Shown: piece after piece, positions 8,483 to 15,955 of the stretch
Position numbering within the stretch: position 1 is the stretch's first letter
Layout: the number at the start of each line of letters is the position of its first letter
Assembly: GCA_019745555.1 (NCBI GenBank)
Contig: JAIESX010000001.1
Coordinates: 1 to 64,000, forward strand
Length of the DNA: 64,000 bases
Direction of reading: 5' to 3'
From: Burkholderiaceae bacterium
GTDB lineage: Bacteria; Pseudomonadota; Gammaproteobacteria; Burkholderiales; Burkholderiaceae_C
Notes under the pieces: generated by a model
What the model was told of the DNA's origin: nothing
Database searches by the model: none
Seen by the model: the letters and a program-made list of their open reading frames with translations, nothing else
Translations under genes and position numbers: made by a program

Positions 8483-9838
8483 TCAGGGCAGCAGACGACC
8501 CACCTGTGCTTGCCCGGCGATGTCCCACAGTCGCTGCATGGCCGCGCGCATCTCGGCCTCGCTCGCACCGCCGTGGTAGAGAGCCAGGCGCAGGGCCTTG
8601 TCCTCGAGCTCGGGACGCGTGAGCGTGTTGCCCGGGTCGCCCTTGGGCTCGTCCACGCGGCCGTGCAGCACGCGGTCATCCGTAGTTTCCACATGTACCT
8701 TGCCGATCCAGCGTGCTGGGTAGGCGCTGTCCACCTCGGGATCGAGCGCCATGACGACCTTGTCGCGAAAGGCCGCCACATCCACAGCACGGAAGCTGGC
8801 ATCGAACTCCGAGAGGCCGGCGCGGCCCAGCACCGCCACCAGGCCCAGCACCGTGCCCATGCTGAACTTGCTCTGGTGCACGGTCTGCGGATCGGTCACG
8901 GGGCCCAGCACGTCGATCGCGCCCTGGTGCACGAGGGCCGTGACGCGCTTCACATCGGACGCCTTGAGTCCGTGCTGCTGCAGCACCTGCTGCAGCGCGT
9001 CGGCCGCCGGATGGGTGTGCCGGCAGGAGGCATGGAACTTGAACGAGGTCTCGGCCGTGGCCCAGCGCGTGCCCAGGCCGTCGGTGAGCTTCTTTTCATC
9101 CGCGTCACTGGACATACCCGCGGCCAGGCCCTGCGGGCCTTCGAGGATGCGACGCGCGCCGGTGAAGCCCTGCTGCGCCAGATAGGCCGCGGTCAGGCCC
9201 GCGCCGGCAGCGTGCGCGGTGTGCAGCTGCTTGGAGTCCGCCGCGTCACGCAGGAATTCCCAGAGGCCCGCGGACTGCGTGCCGGCCGAGCCGAAGGCGT
9301 GCAGCATCTGCTCGGGCATAAGCCGCAGCAGATGGCCCACCGCAGCCGCGGCCGCCAGCGTGCCGGCCGTGCCAGTGGTGTGGAAGACCTTGTAGTGCGA
9401 ACGGCCGAGGAATTCGCCCACGCGGATGCCGACCTCGTAGCCGGCCACGCAGGCTGTCAGCAGCTCCTGGCCGCTGCGCCCCAGGGCCTGCGCCACCGCG
9501 AGCGCGGGCGGGAAGACCACGGTGGCCGGGTGGAAGACCGAGCCGTTGTGCACATCGTCCTGCTCGGCCACGTGCGAAGCCGCGGCATTGGCCATGGCCG
9601 CCAGCAGGGGGCTGCTGGTGCGCCGGTGGATCAGGATCTCGCTCGGGCCGTCCTGCGGCCCCATGCTTTCAACGAAGGCCGCGAGGATCTCGACGGCGCG
9701 CGCGTTCTTGCCAGCGAGGCAGGAGCCGAACCAGTCGAGCAGCAGGTCTTCGGTGCGGCGGATGACGGGCTCGGGAATGGCATCAAAACTCAGCGTGGCG
9801 GCGAATTCGGCGAGGACCTGGGTGGAGGGCTTGGTCAT
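8483..9838 (-). CDS. MmgE/PrpD family protein
   Basis: A 451-residue member of the MmgE/PrpD family, which includes 2-methylcitrate dehydratase and cis-aconitate decarboxylase. Recognisable parts are the helical N-terminus (LLDWFGSCLAG), NAAASHVAEQDDVHNGSVFHPA, the GYEVGIRVGEFLGRSHY region and FKFHASCRHTHPAADALQ. The gene starts at 9838 with MTKPSTQ, one base after the CoA transferase stop, so it is translationally close-coupled to it. Context favours a C5/C6 dicarboxylate substrate, but dehydratase, decarboxylase and isomerase activities all occur in this family and sequence reading does not separate them. Confidence 0.9.
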   Translation of the reverse strand: MTKPSTQVLAEFAATLSFDAIPEPVIRRTEDLLLDWFGSCLAGKNARAVEILAAFVESMGPQDGPSEILIHRRTSSPLLAAMANAAASHVAEQDDVHNGSVFHPATVVFPPALAVAQALGRSGQELLTACVAGYEVGIRVGEFLGRSHYKVFHTTGTAGTLAAAAAVGHLLRLMPEQMLHAFGSAGTQSAGLWEFLRDAADSKQLHTAHAAGAGLTAAYLAQQGFTGARRILEGPQGLAAGMSSDADEKKLTDGLGTRWATAETSFKFHASCRHTHPAADALQQVLQQHGLKASDVKRVTALVHQGAIDVLGPVTDPQTVHQSKFSMGTVLGLVAVLGRAGLSEFDASFRAVDVAAFRDKVVMALDPEVDSAYPARWIGKVHVETTDDRVLHGRVDEPKGDPGNTLTRPELEDKALRLALYHGGASEAEMRAAMQRLWDIAGQAQVGRLLP

Positions 9839-9839
9839 G

Positions 9840-11018
9840 TCAGATCGCCTTGTCTTTCTTGAGTTGTTCGATCTCGTCGGGGTCCAGCCCCAGCTCGCGC
9901 AGGATGGCGACGCTGTGCTGGCCCACGGCGGGGATGGGGTCCATGCGCACATCGGCCGCGTCGGGTGCGCCCGGCGGCAGCAGTGCGGGCACCAGGCCCG
10001 CGGGCGTGTCTACCTGCACCCAGCGCTTGCGTGCCGCGAGCTGGGGGTGCGACCAGAGGTCGGCCATGGTGTTGACCTGGGCGTTGGCAATGCCCGCGGC
10101 CTCCAGCCGCTCGATGACCTCGGCCGCGCTGAGCTTGCCGAAGGCCTCCTCGATCAGCGCCCGCACGTCCGCACGCGCGGCCGAACGTTTGGCATTGGCA
10201 TCGAAACGCGCGTCCTTGGCCAGCGCGGGCTGCTGCAGCACCTTGTCGCAGAACACGGCCCACTCACGCTCGTTCTGCAGGCCCAGCATCACGCTCTTGC
10301 CGTCGCCGGCGAGAAAGGGGCCATAGGGATAGATGGTGGCGTGCGAGGCGCCGGCACGCGGCGGCGGGCTGGCGCCATCAAACGCGTAGTACATCGGGAA
10401 GCTCATCCACTCGGCCATGCTCTCGAGCATGGAGACGTCGATGCGCCGGCCTTTGCCGGTACGGCCGCGTTCGATCAGCGCGGTGAGGATGTTGCTGTAG
10501 GCGTACATGCCGGCCGCGATGTCGGCAATGGAGCAGCCGGCCTTGGAGGGCTCCTCGGGCGTGCCCGTGACGGCGAGAAAGCCGGACTCGCTCTGGATCA
10601 GCAGGTCGTAGGCCTTCTTGTCGCGGTAAGGGCCGCTGTCGCCATAGCCCGAGATGTCGCAGACGATGAGCCTCGGGTACTTGGCGTGCAGGGCCTCGAA
10701 GGACAGCCCCATGCGGGCGGCCGCGCCAGGGGCGAGGTTTTGCACCAGCACATCGGCCTGCGCGAGCAGCTTGTCCATGATCTCGCCTGCCTTGGCGTGC
10801 TTCAGGTCCAGCGCCAGGCTTTCCTTGGAGCGGTTGGTCCAGGTGAAATGCGAGGACAGGCCCTTGACGCGGCTGTCGTAGCCGCGTGCGAAGTCGCCCA
10901 CCTCGGGCCGTTCGACCTTGATGACGCGTGCGCCCTGGTCGGCGAGCTGGCGGGAACAGAAAGGGGCGGCGATCGCGTGCTCGAGCGCCACCACCGTGAT
11001 GCCGGAAAGCGGCTTCAT
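9840..11018 (-). CDS. CaiB/BaiF family CoA transferase (class III)
   Basis: A 392-residue class III CoA transferase that moves CoA between carboxylic acids through an aspartyl-CoA anhydride. The likely nucleophile is D166 in CSIADIAAGMYA. Other family marks are the N-terminal VVALEHAIAAPFCSRQLADQ, KVERPEVGDFAR, VQNLAPGAAARMGL and CDISGYGDSGPY. The start codon overlaps the stop of the acyl-CoA dehydrogenase by one base (11018), which indicates translational coupling. In this operon it would activate the acid that the dehydrogenase and hydratase then process; the acid is not known. Confidence 0.95.
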   Translation of the reverse strand: MKPLSGITVVALEHAIAAPFCSRQLADQGARVIKVERPEVGDFARGYDSRVKGLSSHFTWTNRSKESLALDLKHAKAGEIMDKLLAQADVLVQNLAPGAAARMGLSFEALHAKYPRLIVCDISGYGDSGPYRDKKAYDLLIQSESGFLAVTGTPEEPSKAGCSIADIAAGMYAYSNILTALIERGRTGKGRRIDVSMLESMAEWMSFPMYYAFDGASPPPRAGASHATIYPYGPFLAGDGKSVMLGLQNEREWAVFCDKVLQQPALAKDARFDANAKRSAARADVRALIEEAFGKLSAAEVIERLEAAGIANAQVNTMADLWSHPQLAARKRWVQVDTPAGLVPALLPPGAPDAADVRMDPIPAVGQHSVAILRELGLDPDEIEQLKKDKAI

Positions 11019-12175
11019 CAGAAACTCCGGGGCAGACCGAGGATGTGCTCGGCCACATACGAAAAGATCATGTTCGTGGAGATCGGCGCCACCTGGTAGA
11101 GGCGTGTCTCGCGGAACTTGCGCTCGATGTCGTATTCGCAGGCGAAGCCGAAACCGCCGTGGGTCTGCAGGCAGACGTTGGCCGCTTCCCAGCTGGCCTT
11201 GGCCGCGAGGTACTTGGCCATGTTCGCCTCCGCGCCGGCGTTCTGGTGCGCGTCGATCTTCTCGCAGGCTTTCCAGCGCATGAGGTTGGCGGCTTCGAGT
11301 TCGATGAACGCTTCCGCGATGGGAAACTGCACGCCCTGGTTCTGCCCGATGGGACGGCCGAAGACCACACGCTCGCCAGCGTACTTGCGCGCACGGTCGA
11401 TGAACCAGTAGCCGTCACCGATGCACTCGGCCGCGATCAGCGTGCGCTCGGCGTTGAGGCCGTCGAGCAGCGTCTTGAAACCCTTGCCCTCCTCACCCAG
11501 CAGCGCGTCCTCGGGGATCTCGAGGTTGTCGAAGAAGAGTTCATTGGTCTCGTGGTTGACCATGTTGAGGATGGGACGCACGGTAAGGCCGTTCCCCACG
11601 GCCTGGTGCAGGTCGACCAGGAAGCAGGACAGGCCCTCGGAGCGTTTCTTCACCTGGTCGGCCGGCGTGGTGCGCGCCAGCAGGATCATGAGGTCGCTGT
11701 GCTGGATGCGCGAGATCCAGACCTTCTGGCCGTTGATGACCCAGCGGCCGTCCTTGCGCACGGCGGTGGTCTTGAGCTTGGTGGTGTCGCTGCCCGTGGT
11801 GGGTTCGGTCACACCCATGGACTGGATGCGGAGCTCGCCGGTGGCGATCCGGGGCAGGAACTTCTCCTTCTGCTCCTTCGAACCGCTGCGCACGATGGCG
11901 TTCATCACGTACATCTGGCCGTGGCAGGCGCCGGAGTTGCCGCCCGAACGGTTGATCTCCTCCATGATGACCGAGGCCTCGGCCATGGACAGGCCCGAAC
12001 CCCCGTACTCCTGCGGTATCAGCGCAGCCATCCAGCCGGCCTTGGTCAGGGCGTCGACGAACTCTTCCGGGTAGCCCCGCTGCTCGTCGATCTTGCGGTG
12101 GTATTCGTCCGGGAACTGGGCGCAGAGGTCGCGCACGGCGTCGCGGATGTCCTGGTACTGGTCGTTGGTTTGCAT
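11018..12175 (-). CDS. Acyl-CoA dehydrogenase family protein
   Basis: A 385-residue flavin-dependent acyl-CoA dehydrogenase. The three-domain pattern is clear: an N-terminal helical domain (IPQEYGGSGLSMAEASVIME), a middle beta domain (MGVTEPTTGSDTTKLKTTA, INGQKVWIS) and a C-terminal helical domain (KYAGERVVFGRPIGQNQGVQ, QTHGGFGFACEYDIERKFRE). The usual C-terminal catalytic Glu of medium-chain enzymes is absent: the matching region reads LYQVAPISTNMI. A Glu is present at E243 (GLNAERT), the place used by isovaleryl-CoA and long-chain enzymes, so that residue is the probable base. It lies 18 bases after the hydratase gene and overlaps the CoA transferase by one base. Confidence 0.94.
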   Translation of the reverse strand: MQTNDQYQDIRDAVRDLCAQFPDEYHRKIDEQRGYPEEFVDALTKAGWMAALIPQEYGGSGLSMAEASVIMEEINRSGGNSGACHGQMYVMNAIVRSGSKEQKEKFLPRIATGELRIQSMGVTEPTTGSDTTKLKTTAVRKDGRWVINGQKVWISRIQHSDLMILLARTTPADQVKKRSEGLSCFLVDLHQAVGNGLTVRPILNMVNHETNELFFDNLEIPEDALLGEEGKGFKTLLDGLNAERTLIAAECIGDGYWFIDRARKYAGERVVFGRPIGQNQGVQFPIAEAFIELEAANLMRWKACEKIDAHQNAGAEANMAKYLAAKASWEAANVCLQTHGGFGFACEYDIERKFRETRLYQVAPISTNMIFSYVAEHILGLPRSF

Positions 12176-12193
12176 CGTGTTCTGTTCTTGTCT

Positions 12194-13045
12194 TCAGGCG
12201 AGTTCAGCCGTGGCCTGCATGGTGAGCCAGCCCTCATGGTCGCGGCCCCAGAGGGTGACGGTTTGGCCCTCGCGCTTGCCGCAGACCGTGAAGGGATGGA
12301 TGTCGAAGGTGGGCCGCACGGCCTTGAAGCTGAAGCGCTTCACCGTCGCGTCGGGCAGGTTCCGGCGCAGCAGGTCCATGAGCAGCGTGGCGATCAGCGG
12401 GCCGTGCACGATGAGGCCGGGGTAGCCCTCGACGCCCGTGACGTAGCTGCGGTCGTAGTGGATGCGGTGGCCGTTGAAGGTCAGCGCCGAATAGCGAAAG
12501 AGCAGCACGGGGTCGGGCACGATCTCGCGGCGGAACTGCTCGTCGCGAGGCGCCGGCGTCGGTGCGGGCTGCGGCGCGTCGGGTGCCGGGGCGTCGCGGT
12601 AGACGATGTCGTGCTCCTCGGCCAAAGCCAGGCCCTGTGCGTTGGAGAACTCATGGCGCACGCAGACGAAAACGAGTGAGCCGCTGCGTCCCTCCTTGAC
12701 CGTCACGTCCTTGATCGTTGACACGCGCGTGACGTTCTCGCCCACGCGCAGCGGCTGCAGGAAGTCGAGCCGCCCACCCGCCCACATGCGGCGCGGCAGG
12801 GGCACCGGCGGCAGGAAACCGCCGCGCTTGGCGTGGCCATCCTCGCCGATCTCGCTGTGGCGCGTCAGCGGGGTGAAGTAGATCCAGTGCCACAGCGGCG
12901 GCAGCTCGGTACCGCTCGCGGGCGCCGGATCATCGCGGTCCAGCGTGGCCGAGAGCGCCGCGACAGGGGTGGGGGTGAGCTGGTCCTGGCGGCTTTCGCT
13001 GCGGCCGATCCAGGCGCGCAGCTGCTCGAAGTTGGGGGTTTGCAT
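12194..13045 (-). CDS. MaoC-like acyl-CoA hydratase (mesaconyl-C4-/itaconyl-CoA hydratase-like)
   Basis: A 283-residue double-hotdog hydratase. The N-terminal half has the FAS1-like dehydratase part (WHWIYFTPLTRHSEIGEDGH, GGRLDFLQPLRVGENVTR). The C-terminal half carries the hydratase core (FRYSALTFNGHRIHYDRSY, GYPGLIVHGPLIATLLMD). This architecture is typical of mesaconyl-C4-CoA hydratase and the itaconyl-CoA/HTD2-like group. It is the first gene of the run with the acyl-CoA dehydrogenase, CaiB transferase and MmgE/PrpD, behind a 19-base palindrome at 13077-13095. No Shine-Dalgarno is evident; a perfect hairpin ends one base before the ATG. Substrate assignment is inference from family. Confidence 0.88.
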   Translation of the reverse strand: MQTPNFEQLRAWIGRSESRQDQLTPTPVAALSATLDRDDPAPASGTELPPLWHWIYFTPLTRHSEIGEDGHAKRGGFLPPVPLPRRMWAGGRLDFLQPLRVGENVTRVSTIKDVTVKEGRSGSLVFVCVRHEFSNAQGLALAEEHDIVYRDAPAPDAPQPAPTPAPRDEQFRREIVPDPVLLFRYSALTFNGHRIHYDRSYVTGVEGYPGLIVHGPLIATLLMDLLRRNLPDATVKRFSFKAVRPTFDIHPFTVCGKREGQTVTLWGRDHEGWLTMQATAELA

Positions 13046-13046
13046 A

Positions 13047-13064
13047 GGGCGCGATCATGCGCCC
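13047..13064 (-). promoter_or_regulatory. Hairpin directly before the hydratase start codon
   Basis: GGGCGC (13047-13052) and GCGCCC (13059-13064) form a perfect stem with a 6-base loop one base from the ATG of the hydratase, where a ribosome site would be. It may limit translation initiation. Confidence 0.35.
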
Positions 13065-13076
13065 GCGAAAGCGCCG

Positions 13077-13095
13077 GTGCAATTCGTCATTGCAC
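13077..13095. promoter_or_regulatory. Palindromic operator candidate upstream of the hydratase operon
   Basis: GTGCAAT-TCGTC-ATTGCAC is a perfect 7-bp inverted repeat with a 5-base spacer, 31 bases upstream of the first gene of the hydratase-dehydrogenase-CoA transferase-MmgE operon. Form and position fit a dimeric repressor or activator site; the cognate protein is not identified. Confidence 0.6.
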
Positions 13096-13144
13096 AAGGG
13101 TCCGTTAGGCCACGATTAACACCTCTTGGCACCTGCGGACGGGC

Positions 13145-14428
13145 TCAGGCCAGCCCGGCCAGTTCGCTCTGCCCGGGCTCGTGGGCCACCACCCGATTGC
13201 GCCCGTGGTGCTTGGCGGCGTACAGCGCCTTGTCGACACGCTGGATGAGGTCATCGGCGCTCTCATCGGGCTCCAGCTGCGCCACGCCGATCGACACCGT
13301 GACACCGAACTCCTGGCCGTCCTCGCCGCGGAAGGTCAGCCGCTGGATGGACAAGCGCAGGCGCTCGGCGGCTTCCATCGCCTGCTCCAATCGGGTATCG
13401 GGCAACAGCACGATGAACTCTTCCCCACCCCAGCGGCCGAACAGGTCGCTGGCGCGCACTTCCTGCCGGGCCTGTGCGGTGATGCGACGCAGCACTTCGT
13501 CACCGGTCGCGTGGCCATGCACGTCGTTGACGCGCTTGAAGAAGTCGATGTCGATCAGCTGCACCGAGAAATCGGTGGGCCGGCGCTGCTGCGCCTTGAC
13601 CATGCGCCGCAGTTCACCCTCGACGTGGCCGCGGCGCAAGGCGCCGGTCAGCCCGTCCCGGGTGGCAAGCTCGCCCAGCTTACGATTGCTGGTCTCAAGC
13701 TCCAGCGTCTTCCGGCGCAGGGCCTCGTGCACCTGCAGCTCCTGCTGTATGGTCTGGTTGAGCTGGTCGAGCAGAAGGCGCTGCGTCAGACGCGCGCGCA
13801 CCCATTCGCGGGTGCGACGCTGCTCGCCCCGGCTGCGCACCATCAGCATCAGCGCGTAAACGGCGAGCGCCAGGTCAACGATCGGCAGTTCACGCATGAA
13901 GACTGGGTAGCTCGTGTGCAACTGGTACAGCGTGCCCAGCACCAGCAGCGCCAGGAAGCCGGCATACAGGCGCAGCACGATGCCCAGGGCGCTGAGCATG
14001 AACGAGGCCAGGGCGATGATGAAAATCAGGCGCAGGTAAAACAGCGGGTCTACCTGCCCACTGCCCACCATGGTCAGGCTGCCCGCCCAGACCAGCGCCA
14101 GTGCGGAGGCGCCCAGCCATTCAAGCCCGTACCAGAGCCGCGGATGCGTCGCTTGCCGGGCCTGCGTGGACCGCAGATAGAAGTGGGGAAGCGCCATGCG
14201 CAGTACCAGCACAGCGCACGCCAGGCCGGCCCAGAGGAAGAGTTGCGCGTACGGCTGCGCATCCCAATGCGACCAGACGATCAAGCCGACCGGCAGAAAA
14301 CCCACGAGCGCCGACTCGCGCGTGCGCTTGAACAGCTCCTGCATGACGCGGACCTGGACGGCCTCCTCGGCCAGACTGGGAAGCGTGGCGGGCGGGCCGG
14401 GGATCGTGGGCGGCGGAAGCAGCGACAT
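13145..14428 (-). CDS. Membrane-bound diguanylate cyclase (GGDEF domain)
   Basis: A 427-residue protein predicted to make cyclic di-GMP from two GTP. The N-terminal 200 residues hold about six hydrophobic segments between residues 41 and 197, followed by a coiled-coil linker (about 205-255). The GGDEF domain begins at ATRDGLTGALRR and has the active-site GGEEF at 334-338. An inhibitory-site motif R-A-S-D lies at 325-328, exactly five residues before GGEEF, so product feedback inhibition is expected. No EAL or PAS domain is present. The membrane sensor part matches no family I can name. It diverges from a LysR gene and lies 99 bases upstream of the hydratase operon without obvious functional link. 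Confidence 0.95.
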   Translation of the reverse strand: MSLLPPPTIPGPPATLPSLAEEAVQVRVMQELFKRTRESALVGFLPVGLIVWSHWDAQPYAQLFLWAGLACAVLVLRMALPHFYLRSTQARQATHPRLWYGLEWLGASALALVWAGSLTMVGSGQVDPLFYLRLIFIIALASFMLSALGIVLRLYAGFLALLVLGTLYQLHTSYPVFMRELPIVDLALAVYALMLMVRSRGEQRRTREWVRARLTQRLLLDQLNQTIQQELQVHEALRRKTLELETSNRKLGELATRDGLTGALRRGHVEGELRRMVKAQQRRPTDFSVQLIDIDFFKRVNDVHGHATGDEVLRRITAQARQEVRASDLFGRWGGEEFIVLLPDTRLEQAMEAAERLRLSIQRLTFRGEDGQEFGVTVSIGVAQLEPDESADDLIQRVDKALYAAKHHGRNRVVAHEPGQSELAGLA

Positions 14429-14506
14429 GGACGGGGTTCTGATTTCGGATTATCCCAAACGCTCACGAATCGCGCGAGCTCGCGCGAAATTACCTTCTCC
14501 CAAGTT

Positions 14507-14512
14507 CATAAT
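14507..14512 (+). promoter_or_regulatory. Candidate -10 element close to the LysR start
   Basis: CATAAT ends six bases before the ATG at 14519, so a transcript from it would have almost no leader. No convincing -35 is seen. Confidence 0.3.
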
Positions 14513-14518
14513 CTGCAC

Positions 14519-15442
14519 ATGGACAAGCTCAAGCAGATGGAATCCTTTGTCTCCGTGGCCACGCGTGGCAGCCTGACCGCCGCGGCCCATGCCGAGGGTG
14601 TGGCACCGGCCATCATGGGCCGGCGGCTGGATGCGCTGGAGGAACGGCTGGGCGTCAAGCTGCTGGTACGCACCACGCGCCGCATCAGCCTGACGCATGA
14701 GGGTAGCGCTTTTCTGGAAGATTGTCAGCGCCTGCTGACCGACATCGCCAATGCCGAGGCCAGCGTCTCGGCCGGCGGGGTCAAGGCCAGCGGCCACCTG
14801 CGCATCACGGCGCCGGCCGGCTTCGGGCGCCGTCATGTGGCACCGCTGGTGCCGCGCTTTCGCGAACTGCATGCGGACGTGACCATCTCGCTCAACCTCA
14901 GCGACCGCGTGGTGGACATCGCGGGCGAGGGCTACGACTGCGCGGTGCGCGTGGGCGACATGCCCGACTCTTCGCTGGTGAGCGTGCGCATGGCCGACAA
15001 CCGCCGCCTGTGCGTGGCCACGCCCGAGTACCTGAAACGCCACGGCCGGCCGGAGGTCCCGCAAGACCTGGCACGCTTCGACTGCCTGGTGCTCTCCAGC
15101 GACGCCTCACAGACCCGGGGCTGGGCCTTCAGCGTGCCCAAGGACGGTGCCACCGAGGTCATCCACTACCGCCCCAACGGCCCCATGGACTGCTCCGACG
15201 GCCAGGTCCTGCACAACTGGTGCCTGGCGGGCTATGGCATCGCATGGCGCAGCACCTGGGAGGTGGAAGAGGAGATCGCCGAGGGCCGGCTCGTCGCCGT
15301 GCTGGAGGAATTCGCTGCGCCCCCCAACGGCATCTACGCCGTGTTCCCCCAGCGCAAGCATCTACCGCTGCGCGTTCGCCTGTGGGTGGACTTTCTCAAA
15401 CACCACTATGGCCAGCCGGGCTTCTGGAAGACGCGGCGCTGA
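14519..15442 (+). CDS. LysR family transcriptional regulator (CrgA-like)
   Basis: A 307-residue LysR regulator. The HTH lies in the first 60 residues (LKQMESFVSVATRGSLTAAA, GVAPAIMGRRLDALEERLGV, RTTRRISLTHEG). The effector domain starts near GHLRITAPAGFGRRHVAPLV and contains DIAGEGYDCAVRVGDMPDSS, a signature of the CrgA/DhcR-type subgroup. The ATG at 14519 is the natural start; the frame runs further upstream only as antisense of the cyclase gene. It diverges from the diguanylate cyclase over 90 bases and could regulate it, itself or the nearby hydratase operon. A terminator follows at 15457-15485. Confidence 0.9.
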   Translation: MDKLKQMESFVSVATRGSLTAAAHAEGVAPAIMGRRLDALEERLGVKLLVRTTRRISLTHEGSAFLEDCQRLLTDIANAEASVSAGGVKASGHLRITAPAGFGRRHVAPLVPRFRELHADVTISLNLSDRVVDIAGEGYDCAVRVGDMPDSSLVSVRMADNRRLCVATPEYLKRHGRPEVPQDLARFDCLVLSSDASQTRGWAFSVPKDGATEVIHYRPNGPMDCSDGQVLHNWCLAGYGIAWRSTWEVEEEIAEGRLVAVLEEFAAPPNGIYAVFPQRKHLPLRVRLWVDFLKHHYGQPGFWKTRR

Positions 15443-15456
15443 TCACGGCAGCCATG

Positions 15457-15485
15457 AAAAAAGCCCCGCACTGCGGGGCTTTTTT
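15457..15485. terminator. Strong bidirectional terminator
   Basis: AAAAAAGCCCCGC/GCGGGGCTTTTTT (13-bp perfect stem with a 3-base loop) between the convergent LysR and PsiF-like genes. The A and T tracts give a U tail in either direction. Confidence 0.9.
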
Positions 15486-15500
15486 GTGGGCGCAAGTCGC

Positions 15501-15806
15501 TTACTTGTTGCTCAGGCACTGGCTCATGAACTTCTTGCGTTCGTCGCCGGTCTTGCCGCTGGCCTCGGCATTGCACTTCTTCATGCGCTCCTGCTGCGGC
15601 GTCATCTTGGAAGTAGCCTCGGCGGGCTTGGCCTTGAGGCATTCGCTCATATGCTTCTTGCGCTCCTCGCCCTTCTTGTCGCCGGCTTCCTTGTTGCACT
15701 GGGCCATGCGCTGCTGCTGCGCCGTGGGCTCCTTCTTTTCGTCAGCCTGGGCGGCGCCCAGCGTCAGGCTCAAGCCCAGCACAAACAGGGGTAGCAGTTT
15801 CTTCAT
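15501..15806 (-). CDS. PsiF repeat periplasmic protein
   Basis: A 101-residue secreted protein. A Sec signal peptide (MKKLLPLFVLGLSLTLGAAQ) is followed by two similar repeats. The first runs from QQRMAQCNKEAGDKK to HMSECL and the second from QQERMKKCNAEASGK to FMSQCL. Each has two Cys and the pattern Q-R-M-x2-C-N-x-E-A, which identifies the PsiF family (E. coli PsiF is phosphate-starvation inducible). The function is unknown. The four Cys probably form one disulfide per repeat. Convergent with LysR, divergent from argS. Confidence 0.88.
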   Translation of the reverse strand: MKKLLPLFVLGLSLTLGAAQADEKKEPTAQQQRMAQCNKEAGDKKGEERKKHMSECLKAKPAEATSKMTPQQERMKKCNAEASGKTGDERKKFMSQCLSNK

Positions 15807-15942
15807 GGTGTCTCCTCTTGGGGGGTTGATGTGGCATAGATGGCCATGCGGATTCCAGCACACAACGCCGCGCCCGTCCATCCGGCTGACAAACGGTTAC
15901 CCCGCCCCGCCACGGGCCGGGGTTGCCTTGTGACCCGGTCAG

Positions 15943-15948
15943 TAGAAT
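15943..15948 (+). promoter_or_regulatory. Candidate -10 element for argS
   Basis: TAGAAT ends seven bases before the argS ATG, which would give a leaderless or near-leaderless mRNA. TTGCCT at 15923-15928 is the nearest -35-like hexamer, with an unusually short 14-base spacer. Confidence 0.35.
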
Positions 15949-15955
15949 CAGGCCC

